Shown: positions 1 through 11,142 of the stretch, piece by piece
Layout: every line of letters starts with the position of its first letter
How positions within the stretch are numbered: the stretch's first letter is position 1
NCBI GenBank assembly: GCA_030581615.1
Contig: JAKTTT010000012.1
Location: 310,001-374,000, forward strand
DNA length: 64,000 nucleotides
Direction of reading: 5' to 3'
Origin: Alloascoidea africana
Taxonomy: Eukaryota > Ascomycota > Alloascoideomycetes > Alloascoideales > Alloascoideaceae
Translations under genes and position numbers: made by a program
Notes under the pieces: model-generated
What the model saw: only the letters and a program-made list of their open reading frames with translations
The model's database searches: none
Told to the model about the DNA's origin: nothing

Positions 1-1067
1 ATTAGGTTTGCGTACATTTGGCGACAGAATAATGTTGAACCAACAGCATTAGCCAATTGCCCAAAAGATGCAGCGTTGGCAGGCTTCACTCCTTGGTGTA
101 CAGGCGTCGAAGCTGAATTGGCATCGACGTTCGCATTGTCTTTATCCACCACTATTTGTCCCCAAGTATTCTTTAATATTGAGACTTCTAGTGGCGTTAG
201 CTCTAAGGTAATTTTTACTTGTCCGTAATAGGTAGGAGAAGGCGGTTCTTGTGGGCTTGACTGGGATGCAGTGCTACTTATACCCGTGCCTATTTGCTGC
301 CGTTGGCCAGTTTCGGTATAAAGATCTCTAGAGACCCCAGGATCGGGCTTGGTTTTTGCTTTTGAAATACAATTGACAGTGACACGGGAAGAGTCATGTA
401 CCGATGGGACTTGTTTAAAATCTACTGGGCCATTTAATCCTGCTGTTTGTGTTTTGATCAGATCTGAACTACCAAATAAACCTCCTGTAGAATCTGAGAA
501 AATAGATGTCGCTGTAGCTGCATTGGCTAATCTATTTTCTTCATCATTAACGTTCACGTCGGACGGATTTCCTGTTGATGTTGTTGAGTAAAGCTTTTGT
601 GAGATGGAGTTTTGAGTTGAGACAGTGTTTGAAGTGTTGGTTGAAACAGAAGAAAATATCGAGTTGCTCCTCTCCGATGAGGTAGCTGAACTAGAAAATG
701 TTGAAACAGAAGAAGATGATGGAATGCTTCCTCCACTTAGACATCTTCCATATGGCGGTGGGGTCGGCTTGGAAAAGTGGCTTGAACCCAGCCTTTGATT
801 TTGAAAGTCAAGGGGGAGTAGGATGTCATCATACTGCGAAAGATTTGTATTGGAGGTTTTGCTTAATCTATCCTGATAATTGTGCCCTGAGAATGAGTCT
901 GTCGAAGATTCCATGGGTTGTAAGGTCCTTGTGTAGTCAGAGCTTTCCTGGTCCTTTATTCCTATCTGCTCTCTTTCTCTTTCTTGGTCCTCCTCTTGCT
1001 GACGCCTAATCTTTTCTTGTTTCTCGCGTTGCTTTTGGCGTCTCTGTTCGCGATTTCTCAAAAACAT
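1..1067 (-). CDS. Globin-domain protein, 3' end cut by window edge (paralogue of the gene at 4153-5661)
   Basis: Reading the minus strand from the ATG at 1067 gives about 355 codons without a stop, running off the left edge. The start MFLRNREQRRQKQREK is a charged coiled-coil-like stretch, followed by a long Ser/Thr/Asn-rich linker. The beginning of a globin fold then appears (LEVSILKNTWGQI, then VGSTLFCRQMYANL), closely matching the same block in the gene at 4153-5661 (EEVSIIKRTWSLI, VGSTLFCRQMFANL). An in-frame TGA lies about 85 bases upstream of the chosen ATG. The paralogue has alignable residues before this methionine, so a short upstream exon cannot be excluded. Fungal proteins with one globin domain and long disordered extensions (as in S. 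cerevisiae YNL234W) are thought to be heme sensors; the role here is inferred. The heme-binding half lies outside the window. Confidence 0.72.
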   Translation of the reverse strand, partial: MFLRNREQRRQKQREKQEKIRRQQEEDQEREREQIGIKDQESSDYTRTLQPMESSTDSFSGHNYQDRLSKTSNTNLSQYDDILLPLDFQNQRLGSSHFSKPTPPPYGRCLSGGSIPSSSSVSTFSSSATSSERSNSIFSSVSTNTSNTVSTQNSISQKLYSTTSTGNPSDVNVNDEENRLANAATATSIFSDSTGGLFGSSDLIKTQTAGLNGPVDFKQVPSVHDSSRVTVNCISKAKTKPDPGVSRDLYTETGQRQQIGTGISSTASQSSPQEPPSPTYYGQVKITLELTPLEVSILKNTWGQIVVDKDNANVDANSASTPVHQGVKPANAASFGQLANAVGSTLFCRQMYANL

Positions 1068-4000
1068 CCTGGCAGTTGTGTAGATGTAGGCAGAGTTGGG
1101 CAGAGTTGGATCTCCACGATTGCTGAAGGAAGAGGTTTCGCTTTTATGTCAGCGTTTTTGAACAGAAAACAGAGAAGAAAAGATTTTGTTTAAAATCAAT
1201 TAAAAATATAACCAGAGTGCCTCAGCTCATGATGGAAATTGAGCTTTACTGATACAATAGAAGCATGCAAATCACTACGGTCATATGCGCAGGGTGGTAT
1301 TGGCAACTGACTCCACTAAAAGAGAGTTAATTGGAGATATCAAAACCTCTTCAAGGTTTAATGAGCATGTTGATAGGGAAAGAAACAGTCAACTTACATA
1401 ATAATGCACTATCGAGGCAAGTAGGCATAATAATAAACATGTTTCATGATTTCAATAGGAGACCTAACATTGGCATGGTGATAGTGCGAGGCAGGTTTCC
1501 AATTGATCAATGGTCCATAAATACTGCCTCCGATTTTAAGGCATCAAGACAAAAAGATCCACCAATGTTTGCGTCTTAAAGGATTAAACGCTGAGAAATT
1601 GCGATGGCCATCTGCTCCATACAAACAAGGCATATAGATCAATACTCTTTAGAAATATTGATGGGTAGTTTTAGAATCCTCTTTACATGCTTCAATTAGT
1701 CTCTACATTTTTGATCTTTTTTCTTGACTCACAGTCATCGATACATGTAGCACAAGTAAATGTATAGCACAGAGTAGGTTAACCGCTTCATATTCAATGC
1801 CCTTAAAAACTGATTTGCATCAGATCCGAAGACAGGTGGGGTTTCTAGAGGATGAATGGAGAAAATTCGAAGAACGAAAAAGCTATTTATAAATGTGCCT
1901 CCCAGGGCCAGATGTCGGATAGAAACTCAATGGATATGTTAGATCCAGCAGATATTGTTATAGGCTTACTTGTAAGAGTTTCTGTTGATAAAAGGTTATA
2001 GAGCAAGTCATCATAGTTTGAATGGATTTAGCCACTGGTGTTTCAAGTTTTATTTGCACAATAAAAGCACAGATTTGAAGGACAAACTTGTGAAACTTGA
2101 AGGTGAGTTCAAAGAAAGAGATTACTATCATTTAATTTTGAAGGCAAGTCCGCATATTCCAAATTGTGATAGCTACAAGCCCTTCTAGTAAGCAAACTAT
2201 GGTAATTAACCACCTCGCAAATGCGCATTAAATTGATGTGATGCAATTCGGTCTCAAGTAAATATGTCTGGCTAGTATTTCAATTTCTGCTTGTGTCACA
2301 TTAGCGACCAGTATATATTGGTATTCTCAGCTGTTTTCCGCTTAACACCAAGTACTTGCTTGATTCAAAGGAAACAAGAGGAGGCGTTGCCTATGAAAGC
2401 ATGCAATAAAAGAAAAATTCATCTGCGTAATGAAGATACGTGACGCACCTATCTATCGGGAGTCGCGAATGTGGTCATTGTGTATTTAATGACTTTGAAG
2501 GTATAAATTGGAGGAGAGCTGTAAGGAAAGGATAATGACAGCTGTCTATGATAATTTCAATCTACCAAGAAAATTGGATATCTTCCTCACTGACTTCTAA
2601 CCAAGAGCTGAACTTAGCTATACTAAGGACACCATAAACGAACTGGCGTCGTCAGTCAAGGCTAATCATAAACAACAAAAAAAGAAGCTGCATATTCCCA
2701 TTTTGTTAATTTGAGCATGATTCCATGTTCCGAAATTTCAATTTCGATTGCCGTTTTGCAATCCTTGAAGGCGTTTGAAAAATGCACGATGTAGATCTTT
2801 TTAAGATAACGTAATTACCATCTCACATCGTTTACTTTAGAATTAAAAATCTTGTAAAGTTCTACTATAAAAACTGGAAAATGTGCTTGTATCCAAGTAC
2901 CAATTGGTTGTGCTTGTATCAATCTTGATATTGCCAAATACAGTAGAAAAGTGCCAAAGGGAGAGTCAAAGATCCATTCTTTTCTTATTCATCATATGTT
3001 TCTGAATAATGCTTTCCCCGATGCTACTTTAAAGGATTTTGCATTTTAAAATTGTATATTTTCCTTATCAATTGAGAAACGAAGGGCACTGATCTACTTC
3101 GCTTTGTCCTCGGGGAGACCTTGATGCATCACTTCTTTTTGCTTAACTCATCAGAGAAATGACTTACGATCTCTACCATTTCTTGTTCTATTCAATTTAG
3201 AACACGATAATAAATCTAGAATTTTTTCAATTGTCTTGCGAATAGTAAATTGGTAAATACATGAATCAACAGATGAATGGAATAGTGGGGTCCGCTCCTA
3301 CCTAATATGGCGGGCTCTTTGAAGGCTTGTCAAACAAGAATTATATAGCACTGTTGGATATGCTGGGAAGGTTCTATGCAATAATGATAAATCACAAAAT
3401 GTTCATGCTTTTGGGGAAAGTTGTCTCAATCCAAACATGACAGGCATTCACTGCAGCCTTTGACATACTGTACAAGGTTTAGTAGTGCATGCCATGTCCA
3501 TGAAAATTACAGTGTCCAGTTGAGGAATGAAATCGAGAATTATTCGTAAGGGCACTCGGCTAATATAGCACGAAATTTCTTGTCTATTCTCCATTCCGAT
3601 ACTTGTCCAAGCTTCACCATCAGCATGTGAAAGATCTTCATCCTATCTTCTAAGAATATTCTGTCCTAAGATAGCCTGCCTTTGAGCAATCCAGAGTTAG
3701 CTCTAACACATTTCGTTTGTAGGTTAGATTAAACCAAAACTTTTTTGATTTCTATCATTATTTTCGACTAATACATTATTAACTTTTAATGTTCATATAC
3801 TTTTCTTCGTCCAGCCCACAAAATCAAGTCATAGGAGTTCATACAATGATCAGAAACATAAAACTCGCCTCCAGAATTTCTAAAAGCTAAAAGGCTGTCT
3901 CTATCCAAGCTCTTTCAATGCAAATCAACTTTCAAGTCGTTGAAGGCTTGCCCCCAAGCATCGGATCTAGATAACACCCATATTCCGGTATTCGTCTATT

Positions 4001-4152
4001 GTACAAGATTAATCCAATAGTGAGGATCCATCTCATTAGCTTATTTTGCACCCACGTTTGAGTGTTTACAGTGCAAGACAGCAAAATAGTAAAAGCAAGG
4101 TAACTATGGTACACTTTTCTAACCAACTGTAACATTTTCATCTGTTCCGGAG
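1068..4152. other. Intergenic, about 3 kb, no convincing gene
   Basis: AT-rich DNA between the two globin-like genes. Short open stretches occur at 1331-1579 and 1985-2188 (plus) and 3932-4141 (minus). None has a recognisable domain or intron signals that would extend it. The part next to 1067 is the promoter of the left globin gene (TATATTTTTA-like run near 1201-1212). I see no tRNA, tandem repeat or terminal repeats. It may hold decayed coding DNA, but I cannot show that. Confidence 0.5.
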
Positions 4153-5661
4153 CTATAGGTTTTGCTCATTTGTTTGTTCCATTTTGATTCTTGGATCAAT
4201 ACTTTCCTGTAAGAACTTGTTGCAAATGTAACTGTAAAGCGTTAGCCAAGCCTCTTCCATATCATGGGTAAAACTCTCGTCAAAACGATCTTCCAATGTT
4301 CTTATAAGGGCCTTTCCCAACAGCTCATATTGGAATGGTTCAATTCCCAATACTCTAGTATGTCTTCTGCCAAGACTTCCCAGATAATCATCCAGAACCT
4401 CGATATTTTCTAGCTGTTGAATTGTTGTACTCAGGACACTGGAGAATGCATGAGCTTGATGAGCAATAGAAGGGAAAAGCTTTTCAATCCCTGGTGCCAT
4501 TGCAGTTAGATTTGCAAACATTTGACGACAGAAAAGCGTTGAACCCACAGCGCCAGTTCTCGAGGTTTGTGGTTGTGAAACTTTTTGACGTCCTTTTGCT
4601 CCGCTATTTGCAGGAGTTTTTGGTAAACCGTCTTTATCCGCTAGTATTAAACTCCAAGTTCTTTTAATTATTGATACTTCCTCTCGTGTCAACTTTAGAG
4701 TCACTTTAAATTGGCCATAGAACATATCAGGATCTTCTTTCAAAGGCTCTTCAAACTGAAATAATTGCCGGCTATTTTCAGGAACGTTTTCAAGGCCCAT
4801 ATTAGTTTTAAGTGGTATATTTGAGTTCAAATTGACTTCATTTTGGGAGGCTTCGTAAGCAGTTGGTACGTTCTTCATCTCAGTCACTCCATTCAGACCT
4901 GCAGAATGTGTGCTAACGATATCTGACATGCCAAAAACACCTAGTTTAACATCAGATTTTGAAGCTAAAGCCTCTAGATATACTCTGTCTAGGTTATCCC
5001 TCGAGCTTAGATCTGATATTGAACTTCGGGTGCTACGTTTATCAAAGGACGCAAAATGGGTTACTGAGGTTGATGGCGTCAATTGATGTCCTGGAAAGCT
5101 TTTATTCAAACCAGAGCTACCTTTAGCTGGTGAAACCAATGCTGAGCTGGAGGTACTCTCGCCTGAATAAATAGTTTGATTAGATGTTGTTGCTGCTAGA
5201 GATGTATGTGATTGAGCGGTGGGCGAAATCGCTTGGTTTGATACTTGAGCTTTCTTTTCTGAGTTTTCGTTGCTTTTCTCAATTGTGTTCTGGGTTTCTT
5301 GAACAGTGGTGCTCGTCTCATCGCTGTGCCTCCTGAATAGAGATATGGTTGGTGATCGAATGGTAAGGGTTTTGGTTGAACTACTTCCAACAGAAGATCG
5401 CCTTTTCTGCCGCAACTCCAGCTCTTTTTCCCTCCTCCTCTGTTCTTTCTGCTCTTTTTTCAGTTGCTGTCTTTCCTTTTTCAAACGTGCTTTTTCTTGT
5501 TTGTACATCTCTCTGCCCCGTCGGAATACTTCTGCATCAAAATCCAGTCGGCCTATGTCCATAACTGGTAGGCCATCTTTAACCGGAATGTTCAGGGGAG
5601 GCTCCCCACCCCCCACCGTTGGGGTTTCTTTTTCTCCAGGGTTGTAAAACAGAAGAGACAT
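4153..5661 (-). CDS. Globin-domain protein with long disordered N-terminal region
   Basis: A 502-residue ORF starting at the ATG at 5661. Residues about 50-90 are Lys/Glu/Gln/Arg-rich and probably coiled coil; about 90-300 are Ser/Thr/Asn-rich and probably disordered. A globin domain fills about 325-485 (EEVSIIKRTWSLI, VGSTLFCRQMF, LGRRHTRVLGIEPFQY). His434 in LGRRH is the expected proximal (F8) heme ligand; counting back 32 residues as in neuroglobin puts E7 in the HQAH stretch near Gln402. Between helices A and B there is a roughly 35-residue Gly/Ser/Lys/Gln insert. The architecture resembles fungal heme-sensing globins more than flavohemoglobin, since no FAD/NAD module is present. It is a paralogue of the gene at the left edge. 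An upstream ORF in another frame (5579-5935) might be a further 5' exon, so the true N-terminus is uncertain. Confidence 0.8.
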   Translation of the reverse strand: MSLLFYNPGEKETPTVGGGEPPLNIPVKDGLPVMDIGRLDFDAEVFRRGREMYKQEKARLKKERQQLKKEQKEQRRREKELELRQKRRSSVGSSSTKTLTIRSPTISLFRRHSDETSTTVQETQNTIEKSNENSEKKAQVSNQAISPTAQSHTSLAATTSNQTIYSGESTSSSALVSPAKGSSGLNKSFPGHQLTPSTSVTHFASFDKRSTRSSISDLSSRDNLDRVYLEALASKSDVKLGVFGMSDIVSTHSAGLNGVTEMKNVPTAYEASQNEVNLNSNIPLKTNMGLENVPENSRQLFQFEEPLKEDPDMFYGQFKVTLKLTREEVSIIKRTWSLILADKDGLPKTPANSGAKGRQKVSQPQTSRTGAVGSTLFCRQMFANLTAMAPGIEKLFPSIAHQAHAFSSVLSTTIQQLENIEVLDDYLGSLGRRHTRVLGIEPFQYELLGKALIRTLEDRFDESFTHDMEEAWLTLYSYICNKFLQESIDPRIKMEQTNEQNL

Positions 5662-5935
5662 AAGTAGGTTTTACAGTTGTGATTGCAGTCGGTAAACGGT
5701 CGTCGGTGATGCTTAACTGGAACGCCTGTAGGAGCGATGGGAACAGCTCAAATATATAAGAAAGCAGCTGCCTTGTATGTGGTGCATTAATTCCATCATT
5801 GAGAAGGAAACCAAGATCTGAGAAAGCGGACAAAATTATATAGGTTTCCAGAACTGCCGCGAGACAAATGTGTCTGCGATGATCTTTTTGCAAGTGCTCA
5901 AGATCTACATTGTAATTGGCTCTTTCCTCAGACAA
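5579..5935 (-). other. Unassigned coding-like stretch overlapping the globin gene 5' end
   Basis: About 118 sense codons in a different frame from the globin gene, opening after an in-frame TAG near 5968 and with no ATG of its own. The translation is protein-like and mostly helical (ICLAAVLETYIILSAFSDLG, LLSYIFELFPSLLQAF) rather than low-complexity. It could be an internal exon of a gene with further exons near 6068-6253 (an ATG at 6253 opens a 61-codon ORF), an upstream exon of the globin gene, or a gene remnant. I found no clean donor/branch/acceptor set joining it to the globin ORF. I do not recognise the sequence. Confidence 0.25.
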
Positions 5936-7269
5936 ACAGGCACATGTCTTATCGCTGCGAATTGTCTAACTTGGCACCTTTCTGTATGAGCCGTGTGACA
6001 GTTACTGGATTGGGAGCGCTCAGAGGTACTTTCCAGGCCAGATCTTTGTTTTTGTGTGGTCAAAAGCTCATCTTCTTCTGCATAAGAGTATGGTTGGTTT
6101 GTATGGAAGAGCATAACCTAAGCTTATTTGTGTGCCATACTGCTTCTCTGCTCTCCGCCCAAAAGCAGAGCTCCAAAACAGAATGTATTTGTTTAGATCT
6201 TCCGAAGGCAGCTTCCCCTTGCCTCTATCTCCTCTGTCATATTGAACTGCCATGGCGTGAATCCAGTATAATTTGTCCCATAATACTTGGCTGGAGCACG
6301 TGCCCTGGGTGGTTTGGACAGTAACCTTCAGACGAAAGTTTTAACCTCAAGCAAACTTTATAATATGTCTCTTTGAATAATCTCATTTTTCGGCCTCTTG
6401 GGAAAAAAACCATCCGTTAAAGGAAGCAATTCGTATCTGGTAATTATTATAACACCAGATCTTAATTATCTGTAATTGTTGTTTTTCTTGCCATATTCAG
6501 TTTCCCAATGCATGTACTTGCCGCCAGATTTTACAAAAACTCTCTTCTCTTTCCTTTAGAATTTGAACTCTGCCAGGCATGTGAGAGAAAACGGTTTCGT
6601 TATCCTGAAATACATGTTCATAGAAACTTTTAGTACTAAAAGTGTGTTCTGAGCATCTATAACTCTATCGAGGATGTTCAGTGTTTGTGCATGATCTGCT
6701 CCATGATTGTTTAATTGTGCGAAATTCTACACGTGTTATGCAATGGGCGGTTCATTGGCACAATAACTTCTCAATGAAGTTTGAAAAGTAAAGGTGCATT
6801 TAACCTTCAGGTTCAATGAAGATTCCGCCCAAACGAAATTGCCTAACAACAAGTGATTTCCGGCCCCTTTCAGGTTCAAACAAAGGCCAATCACTATTCT
6901 TAAACTAGTTAAAGTTGAGACACTAATATGCCATGATGACCGCGGACTGTCACCATCGCTCCGTTCAATAAGTTCAGCGCTTAACCATATTGACGTGATA
7001 TCAATGTAGAATGTCTCAGCTACTTTTTTCTACACGAAGCATATGATTTCAAATTGTGTATTCTTGATATTGAGAATTGACACAAAGAGGAATCAGACGC
7101 CCTTCTTGCTGTTTGCTTTTCACTTGTGAATGTTTTCTATTTGGAAAACACAAACAGACACTGCTATAGACTAGAATTCTTAGAAAGAGAGATACGAGGA
7201 TTAATACGGGGAAATTTTGAACCAAATGATGCATAAAATAGTATAATCGTCTGTTATCTTTCTTTAAAA
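5936..7269. other. Intergenic with small unassigned ORFs
   Basis: Upstream of the globin gene. It contains the 61-codon ATG-started minus ORF at 6068-6253 and an overlapping minus ORF at 5905-6114, both without recognisable domains. From about 6350 to 7269 I see nothing beyond AT-rich 3'-flank DNA of the next gene. A CACGTG E-box lies at about 6299. Confidence 0.4.
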
Positions 7270-10200
7270 CTATGGCCGAAGGAGCCAAAATAAAACCTTT
7301 CCTAATAGCAAAAGAGGAGGTCCGATAAATGTTTTGAAATAGTCAAGTATTAGCTGAAATGTAGTTAGAACCAAATAGAATGTCCATCCACTTATAAGAA
7401 ATTGAATAAACGGGGAACAGGAACACTTTTTGAAAAATATGAAACCCTTTTGTGGTCTGCTCATGCCCAGCCTTATGAAGGCATCACCGTCAAATACCTT
7501 CAACAGATTCCAAAATATTATGACACATGCTAACCGAGAAATGTTGAGAATATTGTTAACTGTTACGCTGATAATGCTATTGGTTAAAACTTTGGTAACG
7601 ACAAAGGAAATAGTATCCTGGCTTGAACAAGCATGCACTTTCCTGTGGACTTCACCACCCCGGAACATACCTAAATCATCGATATTTCGGTCTCTAATCC
7701 ATTTATCACTATCTGTCTTTTCTAGAAAAGTGTCCCAATGATCAACTGAGCTGTCATTCAAATCTAAAGATCCGATATTGTTAAAAGTTTCGAAACTGAT
7801 GCTGTTTGCAGATGCACTTTCAACTTTGGGGGTATTCCTAATTCCGTCAAATGAAGTTTTGGAGGAATTCGAATAGAATGATCTAGAACTGTTCTCAGTC
7901 GTTTGTAACTGCTGAGGGATGGAACTTGTCCGACTCGAATCTGATTGAGTTTTGGTATGTGACAAAGAAGGCGAAAATGACGAATCCAAAGTGTCAATAT
8001 CAATGACACTAGTTAGACTTTCGAATTCTGAGCTGCTGAGATGATACTTTGTGTGTTCTTTTTCTGTCGATGGCATATAGACCAGATATTTATAGGTCCC
8101 CAAAGCCAGAAAGGAGTCTTCTTTGGAAGTTTTTAGACTGCTAGAGATAGAATTTTCAAAGATATTCGAGGAGATTGATTCAGTGTTATCAATACTTAAA
8201 CGATGATTATCGTTGTTGTCAAGGTCAGAAGAAGGAAGTGGAGGCAGAGATTTGCTCATTCGAAATTTTGGTTGCTCTACCAGATCTGAAACATCTTGGT
8301 TATTATTTAAAAGCTGTTGGCTAGCATACTGTAAGCTCTCTCCAGAGTCTTGATTACCTTTGCTTTCAATTGAACACTTCGTCTCTGATGATTTTTGTAC
8401 TTCATTGTCAATACTCTTGATCATTGCTAGTTTTATCTGCTTATCCAGCTCTTTAAGGCCATCCCCAAGGATTATGGAGGCACCAAGATTTCGAAGAGGT
8501 TTTTCTCCATTGTATTTTGAATAATTGTAGATTGCTTTGACCCCCTTCTCTCTTTTCTTTTTTCTGCTTTTGGGAATTTTGAAAAGAAATGGGTTGCCCT
8601 TCTTGGAGGATAAAACAGATTTAACTTGAACTGTTGGCTTTTCTTTTAGATCTCCACTGGATCTTTTTGTATCCTGTGTGAATTTAGTAAGACCGCCTAT
8701 CGGGCTCTTCTTATCAACTATAGGAGCAGAATTTTGAACTGAATGGTTTTGATCTGACGTTTTAACTTGAATGGCCGGTAAATCAACACTGGAGCTTTGG
8801 GTGTCTAGTGTAAAAGTAGTAAAATCATCTGTCTCACCGTTATTGTCAATTATAGGAGCCAAAATTAGAACTCGATGACTTTGATCTGGAATTTGATTTG
8901 ATACAGGAAAACTGTCCAATGCCAATTTTGGATGATCGTCTTTCTCGACTTTATCTATTGAATGGGTTGCTTGAACATTGTCGACTGTCTCACAACTTTC
9001 ACTAGTTAGATCAGAAGTGGCAACAGGACAGGCCGAAAGTTCTGTCGATCTAAAATTGAGCAATCGCCTGAATAATGATTTGATTTTTGAAACCAATCCA
9101 TTTCCACCACTTTCCTGCGCAAACGCATAGTTTATTAGAGATTCCACAGTTGTTAGCCTATTAAATACTGGGTTGATCAATGGCTCCTCCTCTTCGTATT
9201 CGCTTTCATGTGTTGATATTTCTTGTTGTGACCCGGAACTGCTATCTATTGTCTCCAATTTGTTGTCTATTTCGAAATGATAATGTGAAGGAACAGATGT
9301 ATGTTTAGCTGAGTTAGATTGCACATTTGAACTAAAACCATTAGGATATTCTACTTCAGGTGGTGAATTGGGAGGCGAAAATGGAGATAAACAAAATGAA
9401 TTGGAATTGTAATATGTTTTATGTTTTGGAGAGAACATACAAACATTTCGTACTATGCTCTCTTCTGGCTGCTGGTTTAAGATATTTGAATCTGTTTTTG
9501 TTGAGCAATCCACTTTTCTATATGCTGGCTTTTCCAGACAATCTGTTTGGAAATTTTCATACTTATTCGCAGAACTATCCCTTTCAGAAGGTTGAGGAGC
9601 GATATCAGCTTTCTTCTCTTTGGCGATTCTTTGTGAAGCGCTCGAGCCTTTTCTATATATGCGTGGCTTCAGTGTTGATCTTCTTGTATCCTTTCCTGCC
9701 ATATTGTTTTCGCAAGGAAGCCGCTGTTTTTCATCAATATTGATGTCTACATTATCGTTGTCTTCAAACTGACCCACCCCATCCCCTGGCACAATATACC
9801 TAGAAGTTTTCGTTTCAATAACTGGGATTCTTTGCATAACCTTACCTTGTGAAGTCCCTGCTTGCCTATTTTCCTGTGGTTCCAAGTCAAAGGGAAGAAG
9901 AGCATCAACATTAAAAGTTTGTGAATATGGGGATAAAATGCCAGATCTTTTCATGCGCTTCCCATTACTATTGTTGGCAAAGCAATTTGTGTTGGGATGT
10001 GGTAAAGCTCTCTGAAAGTGTTTTCGAGACCCATCTATTGGACGGACATGCTTCAAGTATTCTATAATCTTTTCATCGTGGTTTCCAAATTCTTCGTTTG
10101 CTCTTAACTTCTTTTCTCTAAAGTTCATCTCACTGTTTGGTTTACTTGGAACGTCGTTTCTAAAGGATTCATCATTTTCTCCATTCCATGCCGAAATAAT

Positions 10201-10491
10201 CGATTCATATCGTACCTTTGCTCTTGGCTTTCGATAAGCACCAAAATCCCCTTTTTGAACATTTTTAGCCTGTCGTCTCTCATTAGTGGAATTTGATATG
10301 TATAGTGGCTTCTCCGGATGGAACTCTTCTTCAACATCAATGTTCGAGGGACTTGGATTACTCTCAGTATCAGTGGCGAAAGAAGCCACAGAAGTCAAGT
10401 TGGAACCAATTGTTGTTGGGGAACTGATAGCGCATATTCCTCTTCTTCGCAGTTCTTCGTCTGACTCCAAAGTGTGAAGTATTTGGCCCAT
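7270..10491 (-). CDS. Orphan 1073-residue Ser-rich protein with C-terminal membrane segments
   Basis: Continuous ORF from the ATG at 10491. I do not recognise the family. The N-terminus MGQILHTL has Gly2 and Thr7, compatible with N-myristoylation (inference). Residues about 10-960 are rich in Ser, Asn, Lys and Glu and look largely disordered, with basic patches (KIPKSRKKKREKG near the middle) and an amphipathic stretch (KIKSLFRRLLNF). The last 110 residues change character: three hydrophobic segments (around NISRLACVIIFWNLL, FLISGWTFYLVLTTF and GPPLLLLGKVLFWLL) suggest a C-terminal membrane anchor or hairpin. A large soluble region with membrane contacts at both ends would suit a tether or scaffold, but this is speculation. 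Coding status is secure from length. Confidence 0.75.
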   Translation of the reverse strand: MGQILHTLESDEELRRRGICAISSPTTIGSNLTSVASFATDTESNPSPSNIDVEEEFHPEKPLYISNSTNERRQAKNVQKGDFGAYRKPRAKVRYESIISAWNGENDESFRNDVPSKPNSEMNFREKKLRANEEFGNHDEKIIEYLKHVRPIDGSRKHFQRALPHPNTNCFANNSNGKRMKRSGILSPYSQTFNVDALLPFDLEPQENRQAGTSQGKVMQRIPVIETKTSRYIVPGDGVGQFEDNDNVDINIDEKQRLPCENNMAGKDTRRSTLKPRIYRKGSSASQRIAKEKKADIAPQPSERDSSANKYENFQTDCLEKPAYRKVDCSTKTDSNILNQQPEESIVRNVCMFSPKHKTYYNSNSFCLSPFSPPNSPPEVEYPNGFSSNVQSNSAKHTSVPSHYHFEIDNKLETIDSSSGSQQEISTHESEYEEEEPLINPVFNRLTTVESLINYAFAQESGGNGLVSKIKSLFRRLLNFRSTELSACPVATSDLTSESCETVDNVQATHSIDKVEKDDHPKLALDSFPVSNQIPDQSHRVLILAPIIDNNGETDDFTTFTLDTQSSSVDLPAIQVKTSDQNHSVQNSAPIVDKKSPIGGLTKFTQDTKRSSGDLKEKPTVQVKSVLSSKKGNPFLFKIPKSRKKKREKGVKAIYNYSKYNGEKPLRNLGASIILGDGLKELDKQIKLAMIKSIDNEVQKSSETKCSIESKGNQDSGESLQYASQQLLNNNQDVSDLVEQPKFRMSKSLPPLPSSDLDNNDNHRLSIDNTESISSNIFENSISSSLKTSKEDSFLALGTYKYLVYMPSTEKEHTKYHLSSSEFESLTSVIDIDTLDSSFSPSLSHTKTQSDSSRTSSIPQQLQTTENSSRSFYSNSSKTSFDGIRNTPKVESASANSISFETFNNIGSLDLNDSSVDHWDTFLEKTDSDKWIRDRNIDDLGMFRGGEVHRKVHACSSQDTISFVVTKVLTNSIISVTVNNILNISRLACVIIFWNLLKVFDGDAFIRLGMSRPQKGFIFFKKCSCSPFIQFLISGWTFYLVLTTFQLILDYFKTFIGPPLLLLGKVLFWLLRP

Positions 10492-11142
10492 CTATCTATT
10501 TTCTGTAGATATACCAGCAGTCAAAGAGACTTCTATAATTCCAAGCACCTTCAAGCGAAATCAGCATCCTTTTTATATTTATATCTGCACAGTAAAGCAT
10601 TGATGGTGCACAGAGAGGCACAAAAATAGTGAGCATACAAGCTAATGTAAAATGCTTTTGATAAAGCGATCGTAGTTCAGTTTCAACAAGGCTGCTAACA
10701 ATGACTTTCTTACATGGGTATCCATATTTTGATTTGGGTTAGCATAACCAATAGAGCTTAATTAACTCCTATTTTGTTCATCAACATCTCCAGAACCCTA
10801 CTTGTATACACTTTTCAACTTTTGTCTCAAACTCCTTCATACTGAGATCGTACTAGCAACACGAAAGCAAACAAGATTATAGTTACCAACCATAATAATT
10901 GTATTAAAGAGCTTCAAGTGATATTTAAAATACTTTTAAAGAAATTCATCCTTATTTTCAATCCCAAAGTGTTTCTGATGAGATCAACCACAAAGTAATT
11001 GTTCATTCACCAACAGCCCCATTTATATCTCTCTTCCCCAATATTGTCCAAAGCCCAGCAATCCAAAAATAAAGAAAAGAACATTTCTAAACCTGCTCCA
11101 TCAAAAAAATAAACAAGAGAATGCGAAAGCAAAGTTCTCAAA
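10492..11142. other. Intergenic between orphan gene promoter and PRB1 3' end
   Basis: About 650 bases holding the promoter of the 1073-residue gene (TATATTTATATC-like run near 10576) and the 3' flank of PRB1. No ORF, RNA gene or repeat seen. Confidence 0.5.

Noticed and set aside
2762-2771. Second zinc-responsive element (CCTTGAAGG)
   Set aside because: The outer bases do not match ACCTTNAAGGT and no metal gene is near.
4153-5661. Flavohemoglobin YHB1
   Set aside because: The globin domain is at the C-terminus and no FAD or NAD reductase module follows.
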